A model generated the notes under the pieces. That model worked only from the letters and a program-made list of their open reading frames with translations, did not search any database and was not told the DNA's origin. Source: Streptomyces sp. NBC_01298 (lineage in GTDB: Bacteria > Actinomycetota > Actinomycetes > Streptomycetales > Streptomycetaceae). From it: 64,000 nucleotides of DNA. Below, one piece after another: positions 26,364-34,549 of this stretch; position 1 is the first letter of the stretch, and the number at the start of each line of letters is the position of its first letter. The position numbers and the translations under genes were made by a program. The stretch is taken from contig NZ_CP108414.1 in the NCBI RefSeq assembly GCF_035978755.1, positions 5,580,001 to 5,644,000 of the forward strand, read 5' to 3'.

Positions 26364-27113
26364 TCAGGCCGTGTGGGTGACCCGCTCGCTCTCGATCCGC
26401 TGCGCCAGGGCAGCGTCCGCGAGCCCCTCCGCGTTGCGGCACAGCACCACGGAGCCGCCCGTGGCCAAGGCCGCGTAGAGCCCGGCCGAGAGCCCCTCCC
26501 AGCTGTCGTAGCCCTGCCGGGACAGCACCCGGGCACCTTCGCCGAAGCCGAGCTTCACCGCGTCCTCGCGGGCCCGCTCGCAGATCCGGGCGTACGAGAG
26601 CTCCTCACCGCCGACCACCAGGCCCGGGCCGTCCGCGTCCACGGGCTGGAAGGGCGCGAACCGGTCGCCCTGCCCCGGCACCTCCACGGCGTAGTCGGCG
26701 AAGCCGGCCGGCGGCTGCGGGAAGCGCCCGCCCAGCGGCCGCAGCGCGAGCGCCACCCGCTCGCCGGAGCACGCGGCGGCCTCCTCCAGCGTGTCCGGGC
26801 CGCTCACCACGAGATCGGCGCCGCCCGGATCCCCGCCCACCTCCACCACGACCCCGACCGAGGCACAGGCGAGCAGCCACACGGCGCTCTGCCAGTGCGC
26901 GGGGAGCAGCAGGGCGAGCCGGTCGCCGGGCTCGGCGCCCAGGTCGCCCTGGAGCAGATTGGCGGTCTTGGCCACCCAATTGGCGAAGGTGGCGACGGAC
27001 AATTCGACGCGCTCGCCCGTGGCGTCGTCGTAGAAGGTGACGAGCGGGCGGCCGGGATCGGCGGCGAGCGCGGATCGCAGCAGGTCGGCAGGGGTGCGGT
27101 CAGTGGCGTTCAC
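26364..27113 (-). CDS. TIGR03089-family protein (truncated AMP-binding-like)
   Basis: A 249-residue actinobacterial protein resembling the N-terminal part of acyl-CoA synthetases: LVTFYDDATGERVELSVATFANWVAKTANLL, then GDRLALLLPAHWQSAVWLLACASVG. It lacks the adenylation P-loop and the C-terminal lid, so it is unlikely to be a full ligase. The GTG at 27113 begins VNATDRTPADLLRSAL, the natural start for this family. It is divergent from the secreted amidase. The biochemical role is not known to me. Confidence 0.85.
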   Translation of the reverse strand: MNATDRTPADLLRSALAADPGRPLVTFYDDATGERVELSVATFANWVAKTANLLQGDLGAEPGDRLALLLPAHWQSAVWLLACASVGVVVEVGGDPGGADLVVSGPDTLEEAAACSGERVALALRPLGGRFPQPPAGFADYAVEVPGQGDRFAPFQPVDADGPGLVVGGEELSYARICERAREDAVKLGFGEGARVLSRQGYDSWEGLSAGLYAALATGGSVVLCRNAEGLADAALAQRIESERVTHTA

Positions 27114-27142
27114 GGACCAGAGCCTACGCGGAGGGACCTGCG

Positions 27143-27189
27143 CCCCTCCTCCGTACGGCCGCAGCACGATCCCCCGTACGGAGGAGGGG
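27143..27189. promoter_or_regulatory. 16-bp perfect inverted repeat in a divergent promoter region
   Basis: Arms 27143-27158 and 27174-27189 are exact reverse complements (CCCCTCCTCCGTACGG / CCGTACGGAGGAGGGG) around a 15-base spacer. They lie between the divergent TIGR03089 and amidase genes, about 30 and 75 bases from the two starts. A dimeric-regulator operator is the simplest reading; an RNA hairpin is also possible. Confidence 0.6.
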
Positions 27190-27263
27190 TATCCGTACCG
27201 GGACCGGACGGCGCGTCAGTTCTCGGATGGCGCGGGCCTGCGGCAGTCCCCAACATCCTTTCC

Positions 27264-28712
27264 ATGCGTGCATTCCTTGCTTCCTCCATCGGCGTCGCGA
27301 CGGCTGCCGCACTGGCCCTGCCGCTCGCGCTCCCCTCCACGGCCCTCGCCCACCCGGCGGCGACGCGGCAATCGGCCGGGGCGGGCCCGTCGGCCCCCGC
27401 GGCCCCATCGGCCATCGCCGGATCCACCCAGTCCCTGCCGCTGGTCCCCGTCGGACCCGCGGCGAACCGCGCCTCCGGGGTCCCCGGCATGAGCACCTCG
27501 CCCCGGCTGCCCGAGACCCGCGGCCTGCCGGCGCGCGACGTCAAGACCTTCTCGCTCGTCGGCGTCGTCTGGGACGACGCGAGCACCCGGCTCGACGGAC
27601 GCGTCCAGGTCCGCACCCGCTCCGTGACCACCTCGGACTGGTCCGAATGGCAGGACGTCGAGACCCACAACAGCGAACACGCCGCCGACCCCGACACGGC
27701 GGAACGGGGCACCGGCCGGGTCCGCGGCAGCACCGCCCCCCTGTGGGTCGGGCAGTCCGACGGCATCGAGGTCCGCGTCCAGGCGGAACACGGTGACCGC
27801 GAGGTGAGCAGCGGGCTCCCGAGCGGCATGCGCATCGAACTGGTGGACCCGGGGGAGTCCTCCCGCCCCCAGTCGGACGCGAAGAACGGCAACGCCAACG
27901 CCACGGCCGAACCCTCGCCCGTCGTCGACGACGACGACAAGGGCGAGCTGGCCCTCCTGCCCGGCATGACGATGGAGATGGCGGAGTCCTCCTCCGCCAA
28001 CGTGCCGATGGCCCCCCTCGGCGCCCAGGAGATCCCCGCCCTCAACAAGGCCGACTCCACCGCCGACGCGGTCCTCGCCGACGAGGCGCTCGCGGCCGCC
28101 CCGTACATCGGCCCGCGCCCGAAGATCGTCACCCGGCTGGGCTGGGGCGCGGACGAGAGCCTGCGCGAGAAGGGCTTCGTCTACACGAACACGGTCAAGG
28201 CCGCCTTCGTCCACCACACCGCGTCCGGCAACAACTACGCCTGCAAGGACGCCCCGGCCGTCCTGCGCAGCCTGTACCGCTACCACGTCGTCAGCAGCGG
28301 CTGGCGGGACATCGGCTACAACTTCGCCGTCGACAAGTGCGGCACCGTGTACGAGGGCCGGGCGGGCGGCGTCGCCAAGGCGGTGCTCGGCGCGCACACC
28401 ATGGGCTTCAACACGGACAGCATGGGCGTCGCCGTCATCGGCACCTTCTCCTCCACGGCCGCCCCCAAGGCGGCGGTCGACGCGGTGGCCCGCCTCACGG
28501 CCTGGAAGCTGGGCCTCTTCGGCGCGGACCCCCGCGCGAAGACCACGCTGCGCTCGGGCGGCGGCAACCTCTACACGAAGGGCAGCAACGTCCGCCTCAA
28601 CGTCATCTCGGGCCACCGCGACGGCTTCGCCACGGAATGCCCCGGCCGCCTCCTCTACAACGCACTCCCCCCCACCCGAACCGCCTCGGCCAAACTCCAG
28701 GGCCGCCCCTGA
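27264..28712 (+). CDS. Secreted N-acetylmuramoyl-L-alanine amidase (PGRP-like, amidase_2)
   Basis: A 482-residue exported peptidoglycan hydrolase. A clear signal peptide (MRAFLASSIGVATAAALALPLALPSTALAHP) is followed by an N-terminal region of about 270 residues including a beta-rich domain (FSLVGVVWDD, VQVRTRS, WSEWQDVE). The C-terminal amidase_2/PGRP domain (about 290-475) has zinc ligands in FVHHTAS, GAHTMG and GHRDGFATECPG, plus a catalytic-type Tyr in DIGYNF. It would cut the bond between muramic acid and the peptide stem. It is read away from the TIGR03089 gene. Confidence 0.94.
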   Translation: MRAFLASSIGVATAAALALPLALPSTALAHPAATRQSAGAGPSAPAAPSAIAGSTQSLPLVPVGPAANRASGVPGMSTSPRLPETRGLPARDVKTFSLVGVVWDDASTRLDGRVQVRTRSVTTSDWSEWQDVETHNSEHAADPDTAERGTGRVRGSTAPLWVGQSDGIEVRVQAEHGDREVSSGLPSGMRIELVDPGESSRPQSDAKNGNANATAEPSPVVDDDDKGELALLPGMTMEMAESSSANVPMAPLGAQEIPALNKADSTADAVLADEALAAAPYIGPRPKIVTRLGWGADESLREKGFVYTNTVKAAFVHHTASGNNYACKDAPAVLRSLYRYHVVSSGWRDIGYNFAVDKCGTVYEGRAGGVAKAVLGAHTMGFNTDSMGVAVIGTFSSTAAPKAAVDAVARLTAWKLGLFGADPRAKTTLRSGGGNLYTKGSNVRLNVISGHRDGFATECPGRLLYNALPPTRTASAKLQGRP

Positions 28713-29093
28713 GGCCACTCCTTCTCGACGCGTCCCTCACACCGCTGCGCGGGCTTCGGGACGCTGCACCGGGCACCCTTTCGACGCGCCGGCGAGGCTG
28801 AAACGGCCCGCCGGGACCGGAACGGCCCTCCGGGCGCAGCCCCGTACACCCTTCCAGCCCGCCCGCGCCATTTCAGCCGTCCGGCGTTTGAGGACCGGGG
28901 TCCGGGGCGGAGCCCCAGAGGGGTCCGGGCGGCCCGCCCTTCGGGCCGCCCGGGCCCGTCCAGCCGCCCGATGTCCGAGGACCGGGGTCCGGGGTCCGGG
29001 GCGGAGCCCCAGGGTCTGACCGGGGTCCGGGCGGAGCCCGGGGAACGGTGGAAGGGCGGGTAGGGGACAGCCCCGCAGGGCTACGCTCAAGGC
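28713..29093. repeat. Intergenic region with two copies of a dispersed GC-rich repeat and a terminator hairpin
   Basis: Copy A1 spans about 28874-28918 and copy A2 about 28961-29082. Both contain a TTTGAGG-like word (TCCGAGG in A2), then ACCGGGGTCCGG, then GGCGGAGCCCCAG. The last 57 bases of A2 match 39817-39873 with one mismatch. Between the copies a 12-bp stem (28925-28936 and 28942-28953, loop CCCTT) makes a probable terminator for the amidase gene. No gene is seen here. Confidence 0.8.
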
Positions 29094-30305
29094 ATGGCCG
29101 GCCGCTACGACCCCCTCACCCGCACCGCGATCCGCGGCGGCCGCACCCCGGTGCCCCCACCACCCCCGGGCCCCGCCCGAGACACCGGAGCCACCGACTC
29201 CCAGGCACCGGCACCGGCACCGACGCAGGCCCAGGCCCAGGCTCCAGGCCAAGGCGCCGGCACGGGCGCGGCCCAGGCTCCAGGCCAGGGCACCGGCACG
29301 GCCCAGCCCCCCGCCCCGGCCCCGGGCGAGCCCGCAGGCCGGACGTACGGCCAAGCCGCAGGCGACCGCGCGGCCCGCCCCAAGACCCGCACCTGGGCCC
29401 CACCCGGCGGCGGCCCGGTGGATCTGGGGCTCACCCTCGGGCCGCTCAGGCGCGGCCCCGCCGACCCCACCTTCCGCGCCGGACCCGGCACGGTCTGGCG
29501 AGCCACCCGCACCCCCGCCGGCCCGGCCACCCTCCGCGTCACGCTGGAGGGGACGGAAGCGAGCGCCACCGCGTGGGGGCCCGGCGCCGACTGGGTCCTG
29601 GACGGGCTGCCCGAGCTGCTCGGCTCCGCCGACGACCCGGCCGCCTTCGTCCCCCGCCACCGGCTCGTGCACGCCAGCCACCGCCGTCGCCCGGGCCTGC
29701 GCCTGACCCGCACCGGCCTGGTCCTGGAGTCCCTGATCCCGACGGTCCTGGAGCAGAAGGTCACCGCCGACGAGGCGTACCGCGCCTGGCGCCGCCTCGT
29801 ACGCCAGTACGGCGAGCCGGCTCCGGGCCCGGCTCCGGGCACAGGTCCGGACGGCCCCGGCCTCTACGTCATGCCCGACCCCCGCACCTGGGCCCTGATC
29901 CCCTCCTGGGACTGGCACAAGGCCGGAGTCGATTCCAAGCGCTCCGCCACCATCGTCCGCGCGGCCCGCCTCGCGGCCCGCCTCGAAGAGGCGACCGCCA
30001 TGGACCTGCCGGCCGCCGCCGCCCGCCTGGAGGCGATTCCGGGCATCGGCCCGTGGACCTCCGCCGAGACCCTCCAGCGCAGCAACGGCGCGGCCGACGC
30101 CGTCACCACCGGGGACCTGCACCTGCCCGGGATCATCGGCTACGCGCTGGCCGGGAACCGGGACGCCGACGACGCCGCCATGCTGGAGCTCCTCGCGCCC
30201 TACGCCGGCCAGCGCCACCGCGCGGCCCGCCTCGTCCTCCTGGCCGGCGCCGCCCCGCCCCGCCGGGCCCCCCGGATGTACCGGAGCGACATCGGCAAGC
30301 TGTGA
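29094..30305 (+). CDS. DNA-3-methyladenine glycosylase-like protein (HhH-GPD superfamily)
   Basis: A 403-residue base-excision repair enzyme. The C-terminal half has the helix-hairpin-helix and catalytic region of AlkA-type glycosylases: PTVLEQKVTADEAYRAWRRLV, LEAIPGIGPWTSAETLQRSNGAADA, with the expected catalytic Asp position in DLHLPG. The N-terminal 100 residues are a low-complexity Gln/Ala/Pro/Gly tract from an imperfect DNA duplication (QAPGQGAGTG, QAPGQGTGTA) and are probably disordered. An upstream start codon choice further inside the repeat cannot be excluded. Confidence 0.88.
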   Translation: MAGRYDPLTRTAIRGGRTPVPPPPPGPARDTGATDSQAPAPAPTQAQAQAPGQGAGTGAAQAPGQGTGTAQPPAPAPGEPAGRTYGQAAGDRAARPKTRTWAPPGGGPVDLGLTLGPLRRGPADPTFRAGPGTVWRATRTPAGPATLRVTLEGTEASATAWGPGADWVLDGLPELLGSADDPAAFVPRHRLVHASHRRRPGLRLTRTGLVLESLIPTVLEQKVTADEAYRAWRRLVRQYGEPAPGPAPGTGPDGPGLYVMPDPRTWALIPSWDWHKAGVDSKRSATIVRAARLAARLEEATAMDLPAAAARLEAIPGIGPWTSAETLQRSNGAADAVTTGDLHLPGIIGYALAGNRDADDAAMLELLAPYAGQRHRAARLVLLAGAAPPRRAPRMYRSDIGKL

Positions 30306-30326
30306 AGGGCCGGCGCCCCCAAAGGG

Positions 30327-31631
30327 TCAGCGGACCTCGATGAACTCCTCCGCGGCCCGCACCGCCCGCTCCGCCGGAGCGACTGCGGCGTGCCCGACGG
30401 CCACCGCCCCCATCGGGTCCCAGTCCTCCGGAAGGCCGAGCACCTTGCGCACCACGTCCCGGCAGAACATCGTCGAGGACACCCACGCGGAGCCCAGCCG
30501 TTCCCCGGCCAGCGCGACCAGGAAGTTCTGCACGCCCGCGCCCATCGCGACGACGAACATCTCCCGTTCCGCGGCGTCCCGCCGCGCGTGCCCGTAGTCG
30601 TGCGCGCCGTCCGTGACCAGGCAGGGCACCACCAGATAGGGCGCGGCCCGCAGGACGTCGCCCCGCCGGACCCGCTTCGCGACGGACTCCTCGGACTTCC
30701 CGTCCCGCCGCAGGTCCTCGATCCAGGCGTCCCGCATCGCGTCCAGCAGCTCCAGCCGCGCGCCCGCCGACTCCAGCAGCACGAACCGCCACGGCGTCGT
30801 GTGGTGCGGCGCCGGGGCCGTCACGGCCGCCGCGACCGCGCGGCGCACCGCGCCCGGGTCCACCGGCTCGGACGTGAAGGCCCGTACGGTACGCCGCTGC
30901 GTCACCGCCTCCCGTACCGCCTCCGAGGTGCCCAGCCGGAACATGTCGTCGGCCGGCGAGCGCACCAGGTCCACGGCCGAGGAGCCCTCGCCCAGAAGGT
31001 GCGCCAGCCCGCGGACCACCGCCACCGGCAGGCCCTCCGCCTTGCCCTTGACCAGGTCGCCCGCGGCGGCCAGCTCGTCGGCGGTCGCCACGACCGTCGC
31101 GCTCAGCGGGTTCCCGTGGGCGTCGGTGCCGCCGCGCAGGTCGTCCAGGACCCGGACGCCGGCCGAGCCGATGGCCACGTCGGTGAGCCCGGTGCGCCAC
31201 GGCCGCCCGAAGGTGTCCGTCACGATCACCCCCACGTCCACGCCGAGCAGCTCCCGCAGCCCGGCCCGGATCGAGGCGGCCGAGGCGTCGGGGTCCTCGG
31301 GCAGCAGCAGGACGGTGCCGGCCTCGGTGTTCGAGGCGTCGACCCCGGCCGCGGCCATGACCAGCCCCTGCCGGTTCTCCACGATCCGCAGCGTCCCCCG
31401 GCGCGCGACGACCCGTACGGTCTCGGCGTCGATCGCCTCCTCGCGCGAATCGGCGCGGACGATCCGGCCCTCCGCCTTGGAGACGATCTTCGAGGTGACG
31501 AGCAGGATGTCGCCGTCCCGCAGCTCCGGCCCGGCGGCAGCGATCAGTGCCGCCAGGTCGTCGCCGGGCCCTACCTCGGGGATCCCGCCGATGGCCCGGA
31601 CCTCGTACGAGGGCCCGTGCGGGGCGGTCAC
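30327..31631 (-). CDS. fbiB: Coenzyme F420 gamma-glutamyl ligase / FMN reductase fusion (FbiB)
   Basis: The 434-residue bifunctional F420 enzyme found in actinobacteria. The N-terminal CofE domain (about 1-245) has [29 protein letters not shown] and [11 protein letters not shown] and adds glutamates to F420-0. The C-terminal nitroreductase-like FMN domain (about 250-434; [39 protein letters not shown]) reduces the dehydro precursor in the mycobacterial pathway. The GTG start overlaps the fbiA stop (GTGA), so the pair is translationally coupled. Confidence 0.95.
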   Translation of the reverse strand: MTAPHGPSYEVRAIGGIPEVGPGDDLAALIAAAGPELRDGDILLVTSKIVSKAEGRIVRADSREEAIDAETVRVVARRGTLRIVENRQGLVMAAAGVDASNTEAGTVLLLPEDPDASAASIRAGLRELLGVDVGVIVTDTFGRPWRTGLTDVAIGSAGVRVLDDLRGGTDAHGNPLSATVVATADELAAAGDLVKGKAEGLPVAVVRGLAHLLGEGSSAVDLVRSPADDMFRLGTSEAVREAVTQRRTVRAFTSEPVDPGAVRRAVAAAVTAPAPHHTTPWRFVLLESAGARLELLDAMRDAWIEDLRRDGKSEESVAKRVRRGDVLRAAPYLVVPCLVTDGAHDYGHARRDAAEREMFVVAMGAGVQNFLVALAGERLGSAWVSSTMFCRDVVRKVLGLPEDWDPMGAVAVGHAAVAPAERAVRAAEEFIEVR

Positions 31632-32587
31632 CGGGAGGCCTCCGCCAGTTCCAGCGCGGCCCGCGCCATGTCCGCGGTGGCGGCCAGGTCGGTCATCATC
31701 AGCGGGACCGCCCGGCAGGTGATGCCGGCGGCCTCCACCGCGGTGACGGCGTCCGCGTCGGCGGTGTCGACGAGCCAGCCGTCGAGCAGTTCGGTGCCGT
31801 AGTGCAGGGCGACGGCCGCGGCGGTGGACTCGACGCCCACGGCGGCCAGCACCTTGTCGGCCATCCCGCGCACGGGGGCGCCCCCGACGATGGGGGAGAG
31901 CCCCACCACGGGCGCCGTGGCGGCGGCCACGGCCTCGCGGATGCCGGGTACGGAGAGGATGGTGCCCACCGACACCACGGGGTTCGACGGCGGGAAGAGG
32001 ATCACGTCGGCGGCCGCGATGGCCTCCAGGACGCCGGGCGCGGGCTTGGCCTGCTCGGCGCCCACGGGTACGACGGCCTCGGCGTCCACCGCGGCACGCA
32101 TGCGGACCCAGTACTCCTGGAAGTGGATGACCCGGCGCTCGCCGCTCTGGGAATCGGTGATCGCGACGTGGGTCTCGACCCGGTCGTCGGACATGGGGAG
32201 CAGCCGGACCCCGGGCTGCCAGCGGTCGCAGAGGGCCTCGGTGACGGCGCTGAGCGGGTAGCCCGCACCGAGCATCTGCGTACGGACGATGTGGGTGGCG
32301 AAATCGCGGTCACCGAGGCCGAACCAGGTCGGTCCGACCCCGTACGCGGCGAGTTCCTCCTTGACGGTGAAGGACTCGTCGGTGCGGCCCCAGCCCTGGT
32401 CCTCGTTGATGCCACCGCCGAGGGTGTACATCACGGTGTCCAGGTCGGGGCAGACCTTGAGCCCGAACAGGTGAATGTCGTCACCGGTGTTGCCGATGAC
32501 GGTGATGTCCGCGTCGGGAACCGCGGACTGGAGACCTCGGAGGAAACGGGCGCCGCCGATGCCGCCGGCCAGAACAACAATGCGCAT
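31628..32587 (-). CDS. fbiA: F420 biosynthesis phospholactate/phosphoenolpyruvate transferase (FbiA/CofD)
   Basis: Joins the activated C3 acid (lactyl- or enolpyruvyl-diphospho-guanosine) to the deazaflavin Fo, giving (dehydro)F420-0. The 319-residue product opens with [16 protein letters not shown] and carries the CofD signatures [31 protein letters not shown] and [15 protein letters not shown]. It overlaps fbiB downstream and lies 53 bases after cysteine dioxygenase on the same strand. No clear ribosome site precedes the ATG at 32587. Confidence 0.96.
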   Translation of the reverse strand: MRIVVLAGGIGGARFLRGLQSAVPDADITVIGNTGDDIHLFGLKVCPDLDTVMYTLGGGINEDQGWGRTDESFTVKEELAAYGVGPTWFGLGDRDFATHIVRTQMLGAGYPLSAVTEALCDRWQPGVRLLPMSDDRVETHVAITDSQSGERRVIHFQEYWVRMRAAVDAEAVVPVGAEQAKPAPGVLEAIAAADVILFPPSNPVVSVGTILSVPGIREAVAAATAPVVGLSPIVGGAPVRGMADKVLAAVGVESTAAAVALHYGTELLDGWLVDTADADAVTAVEAAGITCRAVPLMMTDLAATADMARAALELAEASR

Positions 32588-32640
32588 ACCGCGAAGTCTG
32601 TCAGGCGGCGTCGGGGATCAGCCGGACAGGGCGCCGGTGA

Positions 32641-33189
32641 TCAGACGGACGCGGCCTCGGGCCGGGCCGGGGAGCAGCTGTGCATCGGCATCTGGGTCAG
32701 GCCGGGGAAGTACACGTGCAGGCTGACGGCGCCTTCGAGGCTGTCGTTCTGCACCTCGTGGGCGTACCCGGGGGCGAAGACGCGCTGGGAGCCGGCGCCG
32801 AGCGCGAGCCGGCCGCGGGCGGTGTGCTCGGTCAGTTCGCCGTCCAGGACGGTCAGGACGCCGGAGGAGGCGCCGTGGTCGTGCAGGCCGCTGCCCTGGC
32901 CGGGGACCCAGCTGAGCAGCCAGACCTCGTAGCCGGGGCCGGTGCGCAGCCGGTGGTACCAGCGGGTCGTGGCGTCGTACCGGACCAGGTGCTCCCACTC
33001 GGAGCGGTCGGCGGCGATGGAGCGCGCGAGGCCCACGAACTCGGCGACGGTGGCCGGGTGCTCGCGGGCGGGCTGCAGCAGGTGCTGGACGGAGAGGATG
33101 TCGCCGGCGATCTGGAGGTCGCTCTCGACGGGCGCCGGGGCGACGGCTGCGGCGGTGGGGGTGGCGTTCAGGGTGCTGGTGCTGTTCAT
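32641..33189 (-). CDS. Cysteine dioxygenase (cupin)
   Basis: Oxidises cysteine to cysteine sulfinate with O2 at a mononuclear iron. The 182-residue product shows the cupin metal ligands H103 and H105 (GSGLHDHGASSG) and H144 (FAPGYAHEVQN), in the WVPGQGSGLHDHG context typical of bacterial enzymes. GAGGA (33198-33202) is eight bases upstream of the ATG. The gene has a 173-base leader that encodes a polycysteine peptide (33276-33362) and competing hairpins, so it is probably controlled by cysteine supply. It may share a transcript with fbiA-fbiB. Confidence 0.93.
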   Translation of the reverse strand: MNSTSTLNATPTAAAVAPAPVESDLQIAGDILSVQHLLQPAREHPATVAEFVGLARSIAADRSEWEHLVRYDATTRWYHRLRTGPGYEVWLLSWVPGQGSGLHDHGASSGVLTVLDGELTEHTARGRLALGAGSQRVFAPGYAHEVQNDSLEGAVSLHVYFPGLTQMPMHSCSPARPEAASV

Positions 33190-33244
33190 CGGGGGGTTCC
33201 TCGACGGATGTCAGTCGTGCGGCGGTTGCTGTGGGGGGCGAGCT

Positions 33245-33269
33245 GGAGCTCAGGGGAGCCGAAGCTCCC
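33245..33269 (-). promoter_or_regulatory. Mutually exclusive hairpins in the cysteine dioxygenase leader
   Basis: Read on the minus strand, GGGAGC-TTCG-GCTCCC (33269-33254) makes a stable UUCG-tetraloop hairpin six bases after the leader-peptide stop. An alternative stem pairs GGAGCT (33268-33263) with AGCTCC (33250-33245). The two share a strand and cannot coexist, as in attenuators. C-rich, G-poor RNA follows before the cysteine dioxygenase ribosome site, compatible with Rho loading. Confidence 0.6.
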
Positions 33270-33275
33270 GAGGCA

Positions 33276-33362
33276 TCAACAGCTGCAACAGCAACAGCGA
33301 ACCTGGGCAGCGCACAGGAACCCACGAATGGGGGTCCGGGTGACTGCCGAGAGCGCTGACAT
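33276..33362 (-). CDS. Polycysteine leader peptide (28 residues) of cysteine dioxygenase
   Basis: A 28-codon frame, ATG at 33362 to TGA at 33276-33278, reading MSALSAVTRTPIRGFLCAAQ followed by VRCCCCSC. Six of its last twelve residues are cysteine and the tract abuts the stop. No ribosome site precedes the ATG; instead a promoter (33370-33399) would place the transcription start at or next to the A of ATG, so the frame is leaderless. In mycobacteria, leaderless polycysteine short ORFs act as cysteine-responsive attenuators. Here the downstream gene degrades cysteine. The reading was checked codon by codon; translation itself is inferred. Confidence 0.75.
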   Translation of the reverse strand: MSALSAVTRTPIRGFLCAAQVRCCCCSC

Positions 33363-33369
33363 GCGTACA

Positions 33370-33399
33370 AGAAGACCCGGTGGGGGGTCGGACTGTCAA
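33370..33399 (-). promoter_or_regulatory. Promoter of the leader peptide and cysteine dioxygenase
   Basis: On the minus strand a consensus -35 TTGACA (33399-33394) is followed after 18 bases by TCTTCT (33375-33370), a weak -10. The seventh base downstream ends exactly before the ATG at 33362, predicting a leaderless transcript. Confidence 0.55.
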
Positions 33400-33849
33400 C
33401 CCAATGTCCGATTTGGTAGAAAAGTTTCACCTCATCCGGTTACCGTGCCCGGAGAAAGGTTTGTGCAGTCGGTACCAGGGGATGTGGCGCTGCGAGTCGC
33501 GCCGCAGCTCGCTGTGGCGGCTCTCAAACCCGTAAAGCCGTACGACGTCCTTCTGTGGCTGAAATGTGATCTGCGCCGCTTCTTCGGCTGGATCGGAACC
33601 CCACCACAGAGTGACGCGTCGGCTACGGGGGAGGGAGTGCCGGTTGTGGCGCCTGTGGCATGTGTCACGATTTTTGGCGATTTGAACACTTTCTGCATAG
33701 GCTTGGTTCCGCAGAGTGAATAAGGGGCCCAATAGCAGATCTCGGCTTGACTGCGCCGGAGCCCCGCACTTGTAATTTCACTCGTGTCGTTACGTAGCGA
33801 TGAGTGACGGCATGACCACGGGGACGCACAGACAGAGCGAGGGGCGCAC
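33400..33849. promoter_or_regulatory. Long upstream region of whiB
   Basis: About 450 bases lie between the cysteine dioxygenase promoter and whiB. The stretch is notably less GC-rich than its surroundings (for example 33660-33725 and 33770-33800). No supported gene lies here. whiB genes are known to have developmentally controlled promoters, so this region probably contains them; I cannot assign individual promoters or regulator boxes from sequence. Confidence 0.5.
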
Positions 33850-34113
33850 ATGACCGAGCTGGTTCAGGAACTGCTGGTCGAGGAGGCGGACGAAGAGCTC
33901 GGTTGGCAGGAGCGTGCTCTCTGCGCCCAGACCGACCCCGAGTCCTTCTTTCCCGAAAAGGGCGGCTCGACCCGCGAGGCGAAGAAGGTCTGCCTCGCCT
34001 GCGAGGTCCGCTCCGAATGCCTGGAGTACGCACTCGCCAACGACGAGCGATTCGGCATCTGGGGCGGCCTGTCCGAGCGCGAGCGGCGACGCCTGAAGAA
34101 GGCCGCCGTCTGA
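33850..34113 (+). CDS. whiB: WhiB sporulation regulator (iron-sulfur Wbl protein)
   Basis: An 87-residue Wbl transcription factor that binds a 4Fe-4S cluster through C25, C48, C51 and C57 (pattern C...CLACEVRSEC). The G(I)WGG turn is at 69-73 and a basic C-terminal helix (SERERRRLKKAAV) contacts DNA. The length and sequence match S. coelicolor WhiB, which works with WhiA and sigma-WhiG in sporulation septation. Conserved context supports this: fbiA/fbiB on one side and manB/manA on the other, as around mycobacterial whiB2. GAGGGG lies five bases before the ATG. Confidence 0.96.
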   Translation: MTELVQELLVEEADEELGWQERALCAQTDPESFFPEKGGSTREAKKVCLACEVRSECLEYALANDERFGIWGGLSERERRRLKKAAV

Positions 34114-34150
34114 AGCGCCCTCGGCGCGCACCGAACGGCGCCCACGGAAG

Positions 34151-34279
34151 GGCCCGCGGCAGGGCTCACAGCAGGTCCCGCGGCACGGCCCACGACATAT
34201 CCGGCGGCATATCCGCCGAGATGTCCAGCGGCAGACCCGACGGCACATCCGACGGCAACCCCGACGGCATATCCGACGG
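34151..34279. repeat. 12-bp tandem array downstream of whiB
   Basis: Seven units with consensus CATATCCGACGG run from 34196 to 34279. More degenerate 12-bp units (such as GGCCCGCGGCAG) extend the array back to about 34151. All six frames stay open because 12 is a multiple of three, giving spurious four-residue-periodic proteins on both strands. The 436-base gap between whiB and the glycosyltransferase otherwise shows no supported gene. Confidence 0.8.
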
Positions 34280-34549
34280 ATCCCCCGGATCCGCCGGCCC
34301 ACCCGAAGGCATAGCCGCCTGTGCACCCGGCCTCACGCACGGCAGTGGCCGAAGTGCACGCACCGGTACAAAACGCAGCACGACGAACGGCACGACCCGC
34401 ACGGCGATGTTCAGAGCAAACGGTCCGCCTCCCGCACCTTCCCCGCAGGAGGCGGACCGCTGTGTTCCCAGCCGTTAGGGTGGGGCGCTGTCCAGCAGCC
34501 TCCGAGGGCACACCACCCCCGGACCCCCGGCCGGAGGGCCCGTACCGCG

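Noticed and set aside
15230..28712. Secondary-metabolite biosynthetic cluster
   Set aside because: The LCP, glycosyltransferase, dehydrogenase and thioesterase genes fit envelope and primary metabolism; no polyketide, peptide or terpene synthase is present.
33427..33732. A 101-codon minus-strand open frame upstream of whiB
   Set aside because: No ribosome site, atypical codon use and no recognisable protein; it covers the region expected to hold whiB promoters.
34166..34402. A 78-codon minus-strand frame rich in D/M/P/S/G repeats
   Set aside because: It is produced by the 12-bp tandem array, which is open in all frames; no start signal supports it.
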